Of a stretch of 37,905 nucleotides of DNA, positions 6,445 to 11,531 are shown in pieces. The DNA comes from a virus, in the IMG/VR virus record IMGVR_UViG_3300045141_000102, positions 1-37,905 of that record. One strand, given 5' to 3'. A program made the position numbers and the translations under genes. The notes beneath the pieces were generated by a model. The model ran no database searches, was not told the origin of the DNA, and saw only the letters and a list, made by a program, of their open reading frames with translations. Numbering within the stretch: the first letter of the stretch is position 1; each line of letters starts with the position of its first letter.

Positions 6445-6647
6445 AACCCCTCACCTCAAAACAAGAAACAGTATTAAACTATATACAGCACTTTCAAGAT
6501 GAGTATACTATGACACCCTCACTAACTCAAATAGCAATTCGGTTTAATTTTACGAAGACTTCAGCGAGATGGCATGTAAACCAGTTAGTGAAGAAGAAGA
6601 AGTTGAAACAAAATAAGAAAGAGTACCGGAAGTTCTTGATAAAATAG
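6441..6647 (+). CDS. LexA-type winged-helix DNA-binding protein
   Basis: The 68-aa product is almost only a LexA N-terminal-like winged helix: LTSKQETVLNYIQHFQDEYTMTPSLTQIAIRFNFTKTSARWHVNQLVKKKKLKQ. The pattern 'LT.kQ..VL.yI......PsltqIA..f......arwHv..L.kk..l' is the LexA DNA-binding family. There is no cleavage or dimerisation domain, so it would be a small transcription regulator. It stands just before the structured RNA region at 6659-6906 and may control phage transcription. Confidence 0.7.
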   Translation: MKPLTSKQETVLNYIQHFQDEYTMTPSLTQIAIRFNFTKTSARWHVNQLVKKKKLKQNKKEYRKFLIK

Positions 6648-6658
6648 TCCTTTGAGAA

Positions 6659-6906
6659 GATAGTGAGTTTCGTGAGATGGGACTGATATGCAATCTGATG
6701 TGGATTCAGGATTGTAATAGTCCACGCCCGTCTCACATAGCTCATTATCTAAGTGGTCTGGGTCTTACGGTTAAGTCACGGGACAATGTGCGGAACAGTC
6801 ATCGTGGTAACATCGAGCTTAACTGATGAACAAATGACGTCAACAAAATCATCGGGAGCTAACAAGCCTTGCTCAACGATTCCGCCCGTAAGACTTAGCC
6901 CACTTA
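6659..6906 (+). ncRNA. Large two-domain structured RNA
   Basis: The gap 6648-6928 holds no gene but two adjacent long stems. Stem A: 6659-6681 with 6727-6749, 23 positions with three G-U pairs and two mismatches, capped by inner pairs GGACT/AGTCC and CAATCTGA/TCAGGATTG. Stem B: 6750-6770 with 6886-6906, 21 positions with two G-U pairs and one mismatch. It encloses GCGGAA/TTCCGC and GAGCTT..TGATGA/TCATCG..GAGCT. The two stems touch at 6749/6750 and could stack. Wobble-preserving pairing implies selection on RNA. Stem B ends 22 nt before ATG 6929. I recognised no known RNA family. Confidence 0.75.
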
Positions 6907-6928
6907 ACAATCCTAATTAAAAGAGTAT

Positions 6929-7249
6929 ATGAAAAAAGAAACGTCATTAGAACTCACTGCCGAGTTTACTGGCACTGGTTCACCATCTTCCCTCCCTTTC
7001 GAGGTTGGCGAGAAGTATTTTATCCGCACGGTTACTTACTTTGCTACAGGCAAGGTTAAGAAAATTGTGGGCAAGTTCCTTGTGTTAGAGGATGCCGCAT
7101 GGGTTGCTGATACTGGTCGTTTCAGTGGAGCAATCAACGAAGGAGTTTTGAATGAGGTTGAGCCAGTAGAAGTTGAGATGTATCTTAATGTCGATTCAAT
7201 AACAGATGCTTTCCAATGGAAGCATCCGCTTCCTCGTGAACAAAAATAG
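6929..7249 (+). CDS. Conserved phage protein of the 'DTGRF' type
   Basis: The 106-aa product contains GEKYFIRTVTYFATGKVKKI, VLEDAAWVADTGRFSGAI and LNEVEPVEVEMYLNVDSITDAFQW. From memory this matches an uncharacterised phage family usually encoded near DUF6948 proteins, as here (8009-8377, with the HNH gene between). It is beta-rich with no catalytic signature. AAAAGAG lies just upstream of ATG 6929, which follows the structured RNA by 22 nt, so that RNA is its leader. Function unknown. Confidence 0.7.
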   Translation: MKKETSLELTAEFTGTGSPSSLPFEVGEKYFIRTVTYFATGKVKKIVGKFLVLEDAAWVADTGRFSGAINEGVLNEVEPVEVEMYLNVDSITDAFQWKHPLPREQK

Positions 7250-7250
7250 T

Positions 7251-7765
7251 ATGCCAAGGGGTATTTACCAAGGTAATAAGGGGAAGAAACTATCAGAAGA
7301 ATCCAAAGTAAAAATTGGTAATGCTTCTCGTGGAAGAAAATACTCAAAGAAAATTAGAGAAAGATTTAGTAAATCTCAAATTGGGAACAAACACAATCTT
7401 GGCAAACACCATTCAGAAGAAACAAGAAATAAAATCAGACTTGCTCACTTAGGAAAAACATCTGATAAAAAATCATTATCAAAAATGGGCTTACACAATC
7501 CGAATTGGAAGGGCGGGATAACGCCAATAAATAAAAGGATTAGATGTTCAAGGGAGTTTAAGTTATGGCGTGAGGCAGTTTTTGAACGAGATAGGTATAC
7601 TTGTGTTTGGTGCGGTATAAAGGGAGGAGAATTACACCCAGACCATATTAAGCCATTCGCTTACTTCCCTGAACTGCGATTTGCTATAGATAACGGTCGA
7701 ACTCTGTGTGCTAACTGCCATAGAACTACAGATACATGGGGATTTAAGAGAGCAGAAGTAATCAT

Positions 7766-7769
<4 letters not shown>
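7251..7769 (+). CDS. NUMOD3-HNH homing endonuclease
   Basis: The product from ATG 7251 (MPRGIYQGNKGKKLSEESK) is 172 aa. NUMOD3-like repeats occupy about residues 10-85 (GKKLSEESKVKIGNASRG, GKHHSEETRNKIRLAHLG). The HNH core follows: WREAVFERDRYTCVWCGIKGG, LHPDHIKPF, NGRTLCANCHRTTDTWG, with CxxC, the DH pair and CxxCH all intact. It has inserted between two genes normally close together. It ends at TGA 7767-7769, which overlaps the ATG of the array-2 frame. If that TGA were read through, the same frame would continue as an uninterrupted Gly-Arg repeat to TAA 7986-7988. Confidence 0.8.
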
Positions 7770-7972
<203 letters not shown>

Positions 7973-7979
7973 ACACACA

Positions 7980-8012
7980 CCCCCTTAAAGGATTAAAGAA
8001 AAAGAGATATGA
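7980..8012 (+). repeat. 33-nt direct repeat, copy 1
   Basis: Starts ccccctTAAAGGATTAAAG and ends AAAAAGAGATATGA; identical over 33 nt to 8681-8713. It follows array 2, contains the stop of the Gly-Arg frame (TAA 7986-7988), and supplies the ribosome-binding region (AAAGAG) and start codon of the DUF6948-type gene at 8009. Confidence 0.9.
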
Positions 8013-8377
8013 AATATCCTAAATCATTGAAGATAGACGGCGTGGAGTATATCCCTGCGTCCTCTGTCAAGGAGAAAGCTGAGGACTTGGATGGTATGGA
8101 CTATGTGATTGTCCGCACTTATTCCGCTGGCGTATTCGCTGGCTATCTAAAATCACGAAAAGATAAAGAGGTTGTTTTGGTTAATGCCCGTAGATTGTGG
8201 TACTGGACTGGTGCTGCAAGTCTTTCACAACTTGCAATGGAGGGAGTAACCAAACCAACTGAATGTAAGTTTTCTATGGAGGTTAATTCAATAACCTTAA
8301 CCGAAGCAATCGAAGTTATTGAGGCTACCGAAGAAGCTAAAGAATCCATTGATTCAGTAACTATATGGAAAGTTTAA
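8009..8377 (+). CDS. DUF6948-type conserved phage protein
   Basis: The 122-aa product carries DYVIVRTYSAGVFAGYLKSR, VVLVNARRLWYWTGAASLSQ, LAMEGVTKPTECKF and a C-terminal ILTEAIEV-like segment (SITLTEAIEVIEATEEAKES), which from memory are the signatures of DUF6948, an uncharacterised phage family. The compact, nearly invariant 'RRLWYW.GAASLSQLA' stretch suggests a binding surface. The Shine-Dalgarno region comes from the 33-nt repeat. Its last 13 nt overlap the start of the Gly-rich repeat gene. Companion genes upstream (6929) and downstream (8365) look like a recurring cassette. Function unknown. Confidence 0.75.
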   Translation: MKYPKSLKIDGVEYIPASSVKEKAEDLDGMDYVIVRTYSAGVFAGYLKSRKDKEVVLVNARRLWYWTGAASLSQLAMEGVTKPTECKFSMEVNSITLTEAIEVIEATEEAKESIDSVTIWKV

Positions 8378-8679
8378 TCACTGAAGAACAAATGAAAGGA
8401 ATTGGCTCTGGCTCTGGCGATGGCTATAGCGATGGCTATGGCTCTGGCTCTGGCGATGGCTCTGGCTCTGGCTCTGGCTCTGGCTATGGCTATGGCGAAG
8501 GCTATGGCTCTGGCTATGGCTATAGCGATGGCTCTGGCTATGGCGATGGCTATGGCTCTGGCTCTGGCTATGGCTATAGCGAAGGCTATGGCTCTGGCTC
8601 TGGCGATGGCTCTGGCTCTGGCTCTGGCTATGGCGAAGGCTATAGCGAAGGCGATGGCGATGGCTCTGGCTATGGCTAA
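8365..8679 (+). CDS. Gly-Ser/Tyr/Asp/Glu repeat protein
   Basis: The 104-aa product starts MESLITEEQMKGIG and is then entirely Gly-x dipeptides, x = Ser, Tyr, Asp or Glu, ending GSGYG. It is predicted to be disordered and acidic. Ser replaces Gly only in the motif Tyr-Ser-Asp/Glu (four times or more), so the pattern is not random. It starts 13 nt inside the DUF6948-type gene, so it is coupled to it; a second ATG at 8392 is possible. From memory, Gly-rich proteins of this sort accompany DUF6948 genes in other phages. Function unknown; a phase-separating or surface-sticky role would be speculation. Confidence 0.65.
   Translation: MESLITEEQMKGIGSGSGDGYSDGYGSGSGDGSGSGSGSGYGYGEGYGSGYGYSDGSGYGDGYGSGSGYGYSEGYGSGSGDGSGSGSGYGEGYSEGDGDGSGYG
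8404..8678 (+). repeat. Repeat array 3: GGC + TCT/TAT/GAT/GAA
   Basis: About 46 hexamers of GGC (rarely AGC) followed by TCT, TAT, GAT or GAA. The AGC codon always follows TAT and precedes GAT or GAA. As in array 1 one codon is constant and the other is drawn from a small set, with amino-acid-changing variation. Other frames (Ala-Met/Leu, and antisense Ser-His/Gln) are open only as a by-product. Confidence 0.85.
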
Positions 8680-8680
8680 C

Positions 8681-8713
8681 CCCCCTTAAAGGATTAAAGA
8701 AAAAGAGATATGA
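8681..8713 (+). repeat. 33-nt direct repeat, copy 2
   Basis: Identical to 7980-8012, starting two bases after the stop of the array-3 gene. It gives the ribosome-binding region of the following small membrane protein. One extra C precedes it. Both copies follow a low-complexity array. Confidence 0.9.
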
Positions 8714-8716
8714 CTT

Positions 8717-8908
8717 ATGAACAAAAAGAAAATAAATCAATGGTTCTTTCTACTTCGATTCATTGCGCTACTTGCTATTGTGGTGTGGGTAAGTTGGGTA
8801 ATAAGTTTAAGGACAGGTATGGTGATGTTTGGGAACGAACAGATGCCTTTACTGTTCGTAGGATTTCTGATGGGAATGTTGGCGGGTGGTTTGGAGGACA
8901 AGGATTAA
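8717..8908 (+). CDS. Small two-helix membrane protein
   Basis: The 63-aa product has a basic start (MNKKKINQW), two hydrophobic segments (FFLLRFIALLAIVVWVSWVISL and MPLLFVGFLMGMLAGGL) joined by a short loop, and an acidic end (EDKD), the shape of a small inner-membrane hairpin protein. An overlapping frame from 8710 to 8919 (MTYEQKENKSMVL ... GGQGLTPA, 69 aa) starts with better spacing to AAAGAG and also looks protein-like (KFKDRYGDVWERTDAFTVRRISDG). I prefer the membrane frame for its clear topology, but both could be translated. Confidence 0.5.
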   Translation: MNKKKINQWFFLLRFIALLAIVVWVSWVISLRTGMVMFGNEQMPLLFVGFLMGMLAGGLEDKD

Positions 8909-9021
8909 CTCCCGCCTAACCCCTTTTTTGAAGAACTCCCTATCAACTAACGGATAATAATAAGATATGAACCTAACCAGCTTATTCACTAACTTGAGAT
9001 AAGGACTAATTAGACTTAAAA

Positions 9022-9216
9022 ATGAATAATATGACAACAAAGATAATTGAACTGATTTACACTGAAGAACGCAGGGGTTTAGGAACGAAAGAAGACGTGA
9101 TGCGCTTGTGTCCGCAACTGTGGACGAAAGAGGGTACGCTCGTAGCAGAATACGATACCGTAACGAAAGAACAATTATTCAATCCTGATTACTCAGACCT
9201 AACCAACAATAGATAA
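9022..9216 (+). CDS. Small conserved-looking phage protein
   Basis: The 64-aa product (MNNMTTKIIELIYTEERRGLGTKEDVMRLCPQLWTKEGTLVAEYD) resembles, from memory, short phage proteins with 'EERRG.GT..D..R..PQLWT..G.LVAEYD'. A second ATG at 9031 is equally possible. A weak hairpin (CTTAT 8981-8985 / ATAAG 8999-9003) ends 18 nt upstream. The preceding gap 8920-9021 contains only an 11-codon frame at 8967. No known function. Confidence 0.6.
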   Translation: MNNMTTKIIELIYTEERRGLGTKEDVMRLCPQLWTKEGTLVAEYDTVTKEQLFNPDYSDLTNNR

Positions 9217-9220
9217 AGAG

Positions 9221-9415
9221 ATGAAGAACGTACCAAACTGCTCGAACTGCTGGGATAAAGGATATTCAACACATTACGAGGGTGCTTCGTATGCAATGCC
9301 TGATTTTATAGGAGATAAGAAGTACAAAGTTTCTGATGAGGGAATACGAATAATCTTCTGCCGTTGTAAACGTGGTCAGTTTCTCAAAAGAAATCCAAAA
9401 AAGATAATTCTATGA
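9221..9415 (+). CDS. Zinc-binding small protein
   Basis: The 64-aa product has NCSNCWDKGYSTHYEG at the N-terminus and FCRCKRGQFLKRNP near the end: two CxxC/CxC pairs bracketing a beta-rich middle, as in a small zinc finger. AAAGAG directly precedes the ATG. Its TGA overlaps the next ATG (ATGA). Function unknown. Confidence 0.6.
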   Translation: MKNVPNCSNCWDKGYSTHYEGASYAMPDFIGDKKYKVSDEGIRIIFCRCKRGQFLKRNPKKIIL

Positions 9416-10092
9416 ACAACGAACTCAAACAATCTATACTGGCAGATAGGGAGGATGTTATGAACGATTATTTAAGCAGAAAACCTGAAAACTGTAACCA
9501 TAAAGATGAAGAAAGTGGTAAAATAGCTTATAATGGAGGATGGAAATTAACTGGCGAAATGTTTACTTGTTATTTTTGTGGAAAAGACATTACTGAACTT
9601 TTAAACCCCCAATCCCCAGAAAAGAAGCACGACATTCACAACGGAACTCCCTGTACAGAATGTGGTGAACACTTTTGGGTTGAAGAAACCGCCACGCACC
9701 CAGAAAAGTTTAAGGAAGTGTTGGAGGAGTTTGATAAGGATTTTGGCCAAAACCTAATTGCTCAAAAAACTAAATTGTATTATGACGGGAAATATTCTAA
9801 GGGCTGGAAACAGGATAGTGAAAATGCTATTCAAGAAGTAAAAAAAATACGCCAGTTCCTCCTCCTTAATTTAGAGAAAGCAAGGGAAGAGGGATATAGA
9901 ATAGGTCGTTCAGTTAGAGATTTGAAAAAAGTTAACCTAATGGCTGACCATATCCGTCAGGAAGAAAGGCAGAGAGTTATAGAAATTATTGAAGATATTA
10001 TAGAAAAACCTGCTGTGTGGTATGAAACAAAAATAATGAGCAAAGCAAGGATTTTAATTTTACAAAGCCTAATAAATAAGCTAAAGGAATGA
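9412..10092 (+). CDS. Zinc-finger and coiled-coil hypothetical protein
   Basis: The 226-aa product carries ENCNHKDEE with TCYFCGKD (about residues 27-60), then TPCTECGEHFW (about residue 82), so two zinc sites are possible. Residues about 100-226 are charged helices (VKKIRQFLLLNLEKAREEGYR, ADHIRQEERQRVIEIIEDIIEKP) suited to a coiled coil. No enzymatic motif. It is coupled by ATGA overlaps on both sides (9412, 10089). Function unknown. Confidence 0.6.
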   Translation: MNNELKQSILADREDVMNDYLSRKPENCNHKDEESGKIAYNGGWKLTGEMFTCYFCGKDITELLNPQSPEKKHDIHNGTPCTECGEHFWVEETATHPEKFKEVLEEFDKDFGQNLIAQKTKLYYDGKYSKGWKQDSENAIQEVKKIRQFLLLNLEKAREEGYRIGRSVRDLKKVNLMADHIRQEERQRVIEIIEDIIEKPAVWYETKIMSKARILILQSLINKLKE

Positions 10093-10340
10093 ATATGAAG
10101 AAGATATTTAGAAAATTAGCGATAAAGTTTTTTTCAAGATATATTATTGTTCTTGGGGTTCAGTCAGAAATAAGTAACGAAATGCTTGAATTTAATAAAA
10201 ATGTAAAAACAATGATTAAACAGGAGATGTTAAGAAAAATAGTGGATGAAATGATGAAAAGGGAATTGGTAACAATCTCTGAAGAAGATAATATAAGGAC
10301 TGGCGGTAGACGATATTCCGCAAAAATAAGAATTATTTAA
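10089..10340 (+). CDS. Hypothetical basic protein
   Basis: The 83-aa product starts MNMKKIFRKLAIKFFSRYIIVLGVQ, an amphipathic basic segment, followed by helical EISNEMLEFNKNVKTMIKQEMLRKIVDEMMKREL and a short beta-like end (GGRRYSAKIRII). It may associate with the membrane or nucleic acid. Overlaps the gene before by ATGA. Function unknown. Confidence 0.55.
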   Translation: MNMKKIFRKLAIKFFSRYIIVLGVQSEISNEMLEFNKNVKTMIKQEMLRKIVDEMMKRELVTISEEDNIRTGGRRYSAKIRII

Positions 10341-10359
10341 CCCCCATCCCTAAGAGAAG

Positions 10360-10485
10360 ATGAAAAAACTCCTCATCGCCGCTATCATCCTCTTTACCCT
10401 TGTTATTCTCCTTGAGATAGTACAAGTAGTATTTCTGTATGGGGTGTATAATGCGGTAACAGAGCCGTATAGTTTAATGAAATAA
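10360..10485 (+). CDS. Single-pass membrane peptide
   Basis: This 41-aa frame (MKKLLIAAIILFTLVILLEIVQVVFLYGVYNAV) was found by hand; a gene of this size is easily missed. AAGAGAAG stands immediately upstream of ATG 10360. One long hydrophobic helix (about residues 4-30) follows a Lys-Lys start, which could also act as a signal anchor. It could serve in lysis timing or superinfection exclusion, but this is inference from its shape alone. Confidence 0.55.
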   Translation: MKKLLIAAIILFTLVILLEIVQVVFLYGVYNAVTEPYSLMK

Positions 10486-10488
10486 TAT

Positions 10489-10626
10489 ATGAATAAAACA
10501 ATTCCTGAATACGAAATTTTTGCCATTCTCATTAATGGTAAGAGAAAAAAACTACCTTTTAAAATAAGAAGCGGAGACCAACTAGCTTATAAAATAAGAG
10601 AAGTAAAACGAAAACGTCAGAAGTAA
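10489..10626 (+). CDS. Small basic protein, last gene of the rightward operon
   Basis: This 45-aa frame (MNKTIPEYEIFAILINGKRKKLPFKIRSGDQ ... REVKRKRQK) begins three bases after the preceding TAA, with no strong ribosome site (coupling likely). It is basic, with a beta-like first half and a Lys/Arg tail, suggesting nucleic-acid contact. It is the last rightward gene before the convergent region. Function unknown. Confidence 0.5.
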   Translation: MNKTIPEYEIFAILINGKRKKLPFKIRSGDQLAYKIREVKRKRQK

Positions 10627-10665
10627 TATCTCCCGACGTTCCGTTCTCCAATCCTTCTGTACCTG

Positions 10666-10683
10666 TTGGGTAACGAGACCCGA
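10666..10683. terminator. Hairpin in the convergent gap
   Basis: Between the rightward operon end (10626) and the leftward operon end (10707) lies TTGGGT-aacgag-ACCCGA (10666-10683), 6 bp including one wobble. No U-tract follows on either strand, so it is at most a weak or factor-dependent terminator. Nothing else is evident in this 80-bp gap. Confidence 0.3.
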
Positions 10684-10706
10684 AGATAATATGAAGGCTT
10701 AAAAGA

Positions 10707-10865
10707 TTACTTACCCGCTATACCAGCCCTTAAACCTGCACCAATTAAAGCAGTTGAGAGTAACTGTAAGAATACCGATGAATCAACTTGACCTGATGCA
10801 AATAACCAAAAACCTGCTAAAATAGTAAGAGCTGCTACTATGTATGTTTTGTATCCTACGAGCAT
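10707..10865 (-). CDS. Holin-like small membrane protein
   Basis: This 52-aa frame (MLVGYKTYIVAALTILAGFWLF ... LLSTALIGAGLRAGIAGK) was found by hand. It has two hydrophobic segments (about residues 8-22 and 30-46) joined by a short polar turn (ASGQVDSS). The end 'LIGAGLRAGI' is, from memory, typical of small phage holin-like proteins. It is the last gene of the leftward operon and lies near another lysis-type membrane protein (11300-11530). It would let the M23 lysin reach the wall. The real holin could also be one of the membrane proteins in the rightward operon. Confidence 0.6.
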   Translation of the reverse strand: MLVGYKTYIVAALTILAGFWLFASGQVDSSVFLQLLSTALIGAGLRAGIAGK

Positions 10866-10911
10866 ATATTTTTTATTTACTTATTAAGTAATTCGGCCTT
10901 TTAAGGTTGGG

Positions 10912-10989
10912 ATTGAGGGGAGAGGGTTTTGCACGGGGCGGTCGGGAATGACCGTAGGTGGGCGTAGTGTGGGATTCTCTCCCCTCAAT
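10912..10989 (-). terminator. Long GC-rich stem-loop downstream of the 62-aa gene
   Basis: ATTGAGGGGAGAG (10912-10924) and CTCTCCCCTCAAT (10977-10989) form a perfect 13-bp stem. An inner CGGTC/GACCG hairpin lies at 10939-10954. The stem starts 5 nt after the stop codon of the leftward gene at 10995. No U-tract directly follows on the minus strand, so it may be a terminator without T-run, a 3'-stabilising structure or a processing site. A near-palindrome (TTACTTATTAAGTAA) lies at about 10876-10890. Confidence 0.55.
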
Positions 10990-10994
10990 GGGTT

Positions 10995-11183
10995 TCAAGG
11001 AGCGTCGAGCTTGATTGCGATGCGGTGTCCGCCAAGTTTAATTGCCTCGACGTGTACGTTCGGGCGCTTCTTCATCAGAAATGCCCATTGGTGCATTGCG
11101 TCATCGTCTGGTGAGACGATAGGCGTGGTAACGAACTTTTTGGAGTTAGCCTCCATTGCCTCGACAATCAATATCAGTTGCAT
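10995..11183 (-). CDS. GC-richer small protein between two stem-loops (moron-like)
   Basis: The 62-aa product (MQLILIVEAMEANSKKFVTTPIVSPDDDAMHQWAFLMKKRPNVHVEA ... HRIAIKLDAP) has the clearest Shine-Dalgarno in the window (AAGGAGAAGCC before ATG 11183). It is predicted alpha/beta. By eye the gene is about half G+C, clearly richer than the AT-rich flanks. It sits between the holin-like genes, flanked by a 15-bp-stem leader (11201-11288) and a 13-bp-stem element (10912-10989). These are the marks of a 'moron', an added self-contained unit. No family recognised. Confidence 0.7.
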   Translation of the reverse strand: MQLILIVEAMEANSKKFVTTPIVSPDDDAMHQWAFLMKKRPNVHVEAIKLGGHRIAIKLDAP

Positions 11184-11200
11184 GGCTTCTCCTTATGTTA

Positions 11201-11288
11201 GTCGTCTATAGCTCGGCTCAAAGCGTCGATATTTTAAGCCGAGTATATCCCCTATGAAGAGATATTGCTCTTTCGAGCTATAGACGAC
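11201..11288 (-). ncRNA. Three-way-junction leader RNA
   Basis: A perfect 15-bp stem (GTCGTCTATAGCTCG 11201-11215 with 11274-11288) encloses two hairpins on the minus strand: AAGAG-CAATAT-CTCTT and CTCGGCT...AGCCGAG. The second competes with the inner end of the closing stem (shared CGAG), so two folds are possible. The element ends 17 nt before ATG 11183 and just before its AAGGAG site. Known riboswitch signatures were not seen. Confidence 0.65.
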
Positions 11289-11299
11289 CAACGAAAGAA

Positions 11300-11530
11300 C
11301 TATTTTTTTAAGAAACTAGAAACAAGTATAAAGACAACTGGTAGTAATAGTACTACTATGACCGCAAGTCCACCAGTGACGAATCCACGCCATACCATAA
11401 GGGAGTCTACTCGCCCATTTGTCTTCATTGTCTGTGTCTCAACACGTAATACAGAGTCTTTAATATCTGAAATATCTTTTGATATTAATTGTAATGCTGT
11501 ATCAAGTTCATTATTCGTCTTTTCAGCCAT
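11300..11530 (-). CDS. XhlA-like membrane protein (lysis accessory)
   Basis: The 76-aa product has a charged helical N-half (ELDTALQLISKDISDIKDSVLRVETQ) that could form a coiled coil, then one C-terminal membrane helix (GFVTGGLAVIVVLLLPVVFILVSSFL) ending in KK. That layout is the haemolysin XhlA family, which works with a holin in some phages. It follows the fibre gene by TGA-T-ATG and is near the holin-like gene at 10707. Confidence 0.65.
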   Translation of the reverse strand: MAEKTNNELDTALQLISKDISDIKDSVLRVETQTMKTNGRVDSLMVWRGFVTGGLAVIVVLLLPVVFILVSSFLKK

Positions 11531-11531
11531 A

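Noticed and set aside
6830-6860. Likeness of 'atgacgtcaa..atcatc' to a 16S rRNA segment
   Set aside because: Only about 15 nt match and neighbouring 16S positions do not align, so it is most likely chance.
6659-6906. Group I intron next to the NUMOD3-HNH gene
   Set aside because: No P/Q/R/S core elements or exon junction were recognised, and the RNA lies outside a gene with the stems simply abutting.
8378-8740. Minus-strand Ser-His/Gln repeat frame and plus-strand Ala-Met/Leu frame over array 3
   Set aside because: Both are by-products of the 6-nt periodicity; the Gly-x frame has the coupled start at 8365.
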